Program-made: the position numbers and the translations under genes
In this document: in pieces, positions 60,434 to 64,000 of the stretch
Layout: each line of letters starts with the position of its first letter
How positions within the stretch are numbered: position 1 is the stretch's first letter
Assembly: GCF_039531165.1 (NCBI RefSeq)
Contig: NZ_BAAAPN010000021.1
Location: 12,824-76,823 of the forward strand
DNA from: Nostocoides_A vanveenii
Lineage (GTDB): Bacteria; Actinomycetota; Actinomycetes; Actinomycetales; Dermatophilaceae
DNA length: 64,000 nucleotides
Direction: 5' to 3'
The notes under the pieces: model-generated
What the model was told of the DNA's origin: nothing
Databases searched by the model: none
The model's input: the letters and a program-made list of their open reading frames with translations, nothing else

Positions 60434-61962
60434 GACACCCCACCCCGATCGGTCCCATCGATCCGGTAGGCGGCCAGCGACCTGGTCGGGACGGTGGGCA
60501 GGGTCATTACCAGCGCCTGCCCGGCCGGTGTGGGCCGGGGCGCGTGGCCGTTGGTGGCCAGGATCGAGCGGACGTCGTCGGCGCGCCAACGGCCGAAGCT
60601 GACGGCCCGCTCCAGGGCTGCGGTCAGGGCGTCGGTACCGTGCGCGGCGGCCAGGGTGAGCAGCTCGGTGATCTCGGTGTTCAGCTTGGTCACACCCGCC
60701 GCGGCGGCCCCGACCAGGAACTGTTCGGCGACCGGCCCCACCGCCAAGAACTCCCGCTCGGCCGGGGTCCGCCCCCGCGCGCTGCGTCGCGGCGACGCTG
60801 CCCTGGGCCGGTCGTAGTGGGCGTCGTCGATCGACGTCTCGCCTGGTGCGACCAGCTGGTGTTCGGCGTGGACCTCGCCGGTGACTGGCTCGATCACCCG
60901 CAGCACCCGGTCGCGCTGGTCGACTAGTACCGTCACGACCCGCCCGATCAGAGCGTTGGGCACCGAGTAGCGCGCCGAACCGAACCGGATGCAGGACAGC
61001 TTGTCGACCTTCCTGGTGATCGGCGCCGCGCCGACCTGCAGCCGCAGCGACGGCAGCTCGCCCAGCACCTCTCGCTCCGACTCCAGCCGCTCGTCCGGGA
61101 CCGCGTGGATCTCGCTGTGCCGACGGCCGTTGACCTCCACACCCCACGCCTTCGCCCGCTCGTGGAGCCCGGCATAGCCGTCGACCCACGGATCCTCCTC
61201 AAGCTCCAACGGCGTGAGGAGGTCGTCCTTGGCGTAACCGACAAGGTTCTCCACGATCCCCTTCGATTCGGGGTCCGCGGCATGACAGAAGTCCGGCCGG
61301 AACCGGTAGTGGGACGCGAACCGGACGTAGTCCGGCGCCGGCACCACAATGTTGGCGACCACGCTGCCCTTCAGGCACGCCATCCGATCAGCCAGCACCA
61401 GCTTGGGAACCCCGCCGAGCTCCTCGAAGCACTCCGAGAGCATCGCCAGCGTGGTGCTCTGCTGCTCATCGGGCGCGAACCGGACGAACCGGTAACGCGA
61501 CCAGGCCAGCACCGCACAGAACACATGGACCCGGCGGCCCGCGACCAGCTCCGTGCCCCAATCGATCGCCAACACCTCACCCGGTGTCCAGATCGCCGGA
61601 CGCCGCCCCGCCGCGCGGGCCTGCCCGATACGCCACTGCCGCTTCGCGTCGGCGACCAGGCGCCGGAAGTTGCGATCCGACCCCTCAAAACCCGCAGCAC
61701 GCGCGGCCGGCATCAACCGCTTCGCGCTGATCCGCCCCGCGGTGTCGTTGACTTTCTCCACAACCAGCTGCCTGACCGCGTCGTAGTTACGGCCACGCTC
61801 GACCCGCGGCATGGGTGGTTCGCCGCGGCTACTGGCCTGATGGGCCGCGATGACCCGCTTGACGGTCTTGTGGGTCGTGCCGCACATCGCGGCCGCTCCC
61901 CGGTAGCTGCCCACCTCACGATAGGCCGAAATGATGTCCATCCGTTCTCTTTCGTTCTTCAA
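60430..61962 (-). CDS. istA: IS21 transposase IstA
   Basis: TTG start at 61962 or ATG at 61941. The 510-residue protein has an N-terminal helix-turn-helix (REVGSYRGAAAMCGTTHKTV), then the DDE catalytic core: EVLAIDWGTELVAGRRVHVF (first Asp), KLVLADRMACLKGSVVANI (second Asp) and CHAADPESKGIVENLVGYAK (Glu). The C-terminal domain binds the ends. With istB it makes an apparently intact element, so the insertion in the CRISPR array may be recent and could still be mobile. Confidence 0.95.
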   Translation of the reverse strand: MKNERERMDIISAYREVGSYRGAAAMCGTTHKTVKRVIAAHQASSRGEPPMPRVERGRNYDAVRQLVVEKVNDTAGRISAKRLMPAARAAGFEGSDRNFRRLVADAKRQWRIGQARAAGRRPAIWTPGEVLAIDWGTELVAGRRVHVFCAVLAWSRYRFVRFAPDEQQSTTLAMLSECFEELGGVPKLVLADRMACLKGSVVANIVVPAPDYVRFASHYRFRPDFCHAADPESKGIVENLVGYAKDDLLTPLELEEDPWVDGYAGLHERAKAWGVEVNGRRHSEIHAVPDERLESEREVLGELPSLRLQVGAAPITRKVDKLSCIRFGSARYSVPNALIGRVVTVLVDQRDRVLRVIEPVTGEVHAEHQLVAPGETSIDDAHYDRPRAASPRRSARGRTPAEREFLAVGPVAEQFLVGAAAAGVTKLNTEITELLTLAAAHGTDALTAALERAVSFGRWRADDVRSILATNGHAPRPTPAGQALVMTLPTVPTRSLAAYRIDGTDRGGVS

Positions 61963-62187
61963 TGGAAACCCCTGCGTGGTGACGACGGCTGACTAGGCAT
62001 CGCTACCGTCGCCACGCAGGGCCTCACGAGCCGCTACGACACGCGCAGAACGAGGAGCGGGGACTTCTACTTGGCCACCACCGGAGACCCGACATGGCCA
62101 CCAGTGGGGACCGCTACCTGGCCACCAGTGGGGACTTTTTCATGGCCACGGACACGTCATGATTCATGGCGCGTGGGAGAACCTCAC

Positions 62188-64000
62188 GGGCTCATCCCCG
62201 CGCGGGCGGGGCGGACCGCCCCGCATCCTCCACGACAAACATGCCGTCGGGCTCATCCCCGCGCGGGCGGGGCGGACCACGGACTGCCATCCTGGCCAGG
62301 AAGTCGCGTGGGCTCATCCCCGCGCGGGCGGGGCGGACTGGTTCGTTCCGGTGCCGGTGGTGAAGTGCTGGGGCTCATCCCCGCGCGGGCGGGGCGGACA
62401 GGCCTTCAATGCTGAACCGGGCGTACACGGCGGGCTCATCCCCGCGCGGGCGGGGCGGACAGCCACCTGGCGACGACGCCGCCTCCGACGTAGGGCTCAT
62501 CCCCGCGCGGGCGGGGCGGACGTGTCCCCGCTCCACTCCTTAATGACCTGGCTGGGCTCATCCCCGCGCGGGCGGGGCGGACGGGCGGGCGTCAGGCGCC
62601 TCGACCCGCACCACGGGCTCATCCCCGCGCGGGCGGGGCGGACGTACGGCATGCCCTACGTCGAACGCGCGGGACGGGCTCATCCCCGCGCGGGCGGGGC
62701 GGACGCCACGGCATCCCACTCAGAGCACACTGCCGTGGGCTCATCCCCGCGCGGGCGGGGCGGACTGCTCCCGCGCCTCGTTGATCGCCTGGCGCGCGGG
62801 CTCATCCCCGCGCGGGCGGGGCGGACAACGACTTCGGCCACAACGAAGACAACGCCGCGGGCTCATCCCCGCGCGGGCGGGGCGGACTGTCGCCCGGCGC
62901 GTAGGTGCCCGAGTCGAAAGGGCTCATCCCCGCGCGGGCGGGGCGGACACCGCGACACACAGCGGCGTGAAGGCGGCGTAGGGCTCATCCCCGCGCGGGC
63001 GGGGCGGACCCCCCACGTCGCTACCTCATATATGAGTTGCCGGGCTCATCCCCGCGCGGGCGGGGCGGACGCCCACTCCTGACGCATGGAGATCGCCTGC
63101 ACGGGCTCATCCCCGCGCGGGCGGGGCGGACGCAATAGCGATCGACCCGCGGCCGCGGATGCCGGGCTCATCCCCGCGCGGGCGGGGCGGACCGGCCTGC
63201 GCAGCCTGCCACTCGCCGTCGGGGAGGCTCATCCCCGCGCGGGCGGGGCGGACTCGCCGCGTCGGCCAGTTCGGTGCCGCCAGCCGGGCTCATCCCCGCG
63301 CGGGCGGGGCGGACTGCATCGATCTCGGTCGGCGCCGTCGTGCCCGGGGCTCATCCCCGCGCGGGCGGGGCGGACTCGTTGGGGTCCAGACACATTCCGG
63401 TGATCGAGGGCTCATCCCCGCGCGGGCGGGGCGGACACCGGCTTCGCGGTGTCCGCCGTGTTGTCGACGGGCTCATCCCCGCGCGGGCGGGGCGGACCTG
63501 CTCGACCCCAGGTTGACGCCGGAGCCGTAGGGCTCATCCCCGCGCGGGCGGGGCGGACGCTGCACGAGCACCTTCCGCGTCGGCTGCCGCGGGCTCATCC
63601 CCGCGCGGGCGGGGCGGACGCCACAGCAGCGCGTTGTCGGTCATCACGGCGGGCTCATCCCCGCGCGGGCGGGGCGGACGACCCGGTGCCCGTCTCGTCC
63701 ACGTACGTCGGGGGCTCATCCCCGCGCGGGCGGGGCGGACGTGACGACGACCCGGACGGCGGTGATCTGATAGGGCTCATCCCCGCGCGGGCGGGGCGGA
63801 CGGCACGACGGCGCCGACCGAGATCGACGCCTGGGGCTCATCCCCGCGCGGGCGGGGCGGACTTGTTCAAAATGAACGGGTAGCCGTAGACCAGGGGCTC
63901 ATCCCCGCGCGGGCGGGGCGGACCCTTTGTTGGTGGTGCGCCAGAGCCCGGCGGCGGGCTCATCCCCGCGCGGGCGGGGCGGACCTAATGCCGCGTGACG
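62188..64000 (-). CRISPR. CRISPR array 2, continuation beyond the IS, runs off the window
   Basis: Thirty repeats identical to those of array 1, at 62188 and every 61 bp (60 bp once, before 63651), with 29 complete spacers, a leading spacer at 62156-62187 next to the IS and a partial spacer at 63985-64000. First-base variants occur at 63225 (A) and in array 1 at 59248 (C). Orientation is as in array 1, so the leader and any cas genes should lie to the right of the window. The spacer at 63802-63833 differs by two bases from the last spacer of array 1 (59521-59552). Confidence 0.97.

Larger units (their letters stand above)
59590..62154 (-). mobile_element. IS21-family element inserted in the CRISPR array
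   Basis: The element carries istA and istB and ends in TGTC.../...GACA inverted repeats: left TGTCAATGGCCAGGTTGAG, right (minus strand) TGTCCGTGGCCATGAAAAA, each followed by GTCCCC(A/G)CTGGTGGCCA. Subterminal repeats of this kind are seen twice at the left and four times at the right, as usual for IS21 transposase sites. The left junction leaves repeat 59553 cut after 16 bases followed by 21 bases of unassigned sequence; at the right, a spacer restarts at 62156. No target duplication is visible, so a deletion accompanied or followed insertion. Confidence 0.85.

Noticed and set aside
62071..63883. Reading frames over the second CRISPR array
   Set aside because: Same repeat-derived artefacts (GLIPARAGRT, GSSPRGRGG).

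Overview
The window is high-GC DNA (about 70 percent G+C by eye) with GTG/TTG starts, ATGA overlaps and gene families typical of Actinomycetota. The content (polyphosphate kinase 2, DesA3-type desaturase with its ferredoxin reductase, Eis-type acetyltransferase, cell-wall-binding-repeat proteins, a type I-E CRISPR repeat with GGGGATGAGCC ends) suits a Micrococcales actinobacterium, perhaps Intrasporangiaceae/Dermatophilaceae. That placement is inference.

Layout. 1-4.5 kb: a membrane/copper-nitrite-reductase-like multicopper oxidase region and a glycosyltransferase, all carrying frameshifts. 4.5-8 kb: one giant gene of unknown function behind a perfect LacI/cre-type operator. 8-15 kb: lipase, NHL propeller, SMP-30 lactonase, rhodanese and a secreted metallopeptidase with three cell-wall-binding repeats. 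15-25 kb: a membrane protein behind a CRP-type site, an ERCC4 nuclease, a secreted zinc peptidase, a NYN-domain protein, a beta-lactamase-fold hydrolase, a CBS-domain protein coupled to an ArsB/NhaD-type permease, and an unknown gene. 25-35 kb: UBP zinc finger, a 54-residue membrane/secreted peptide, PPK2, a broken alpha/beta hydrolase, a branching enzyme, a MazG/lipase pair, DUF1304, and a second cell-wall-binding-repeat protein. 35-42 kb: a fatty-acid desaturase operon behind a perfect palindrome, a LON-domain gene, a flavin monooxygenase, and a MarR/secreted-protein divergon. 42-46 kb: a sugar-catabolic operon (SIS protein, PfkB kinase, SDR remnant) inactivated by an IS256-family element with a clean 8-bp target duplication. 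46-58 kb: ppdK, a phosphotransferase, a permease with a hydrolase-ABC ATPase fusion, fhs, an RCC1 remnant and an Eis-like acetyltransferase. 58.4-64 kb: a CRISPR array split by an IS21-family element and running off the right edge. No cas gene is in the window.

Four DNA-level patterns cut across the genes. The 7-mer GTATGCC/GGCATAC occurs about 60 times on both strands, far above expectation, and I found none in the two IS elements. A 65-76 bp palindromic intergenic element is present in three copies. A 22-bp unit built on CGAGAGGCCGGTTCAG forms three clusters near gene 3' ends. About ten genes are broken by what look like one-base indels, several in G runs, which points either to uncorrected sequence errors or to real decay.
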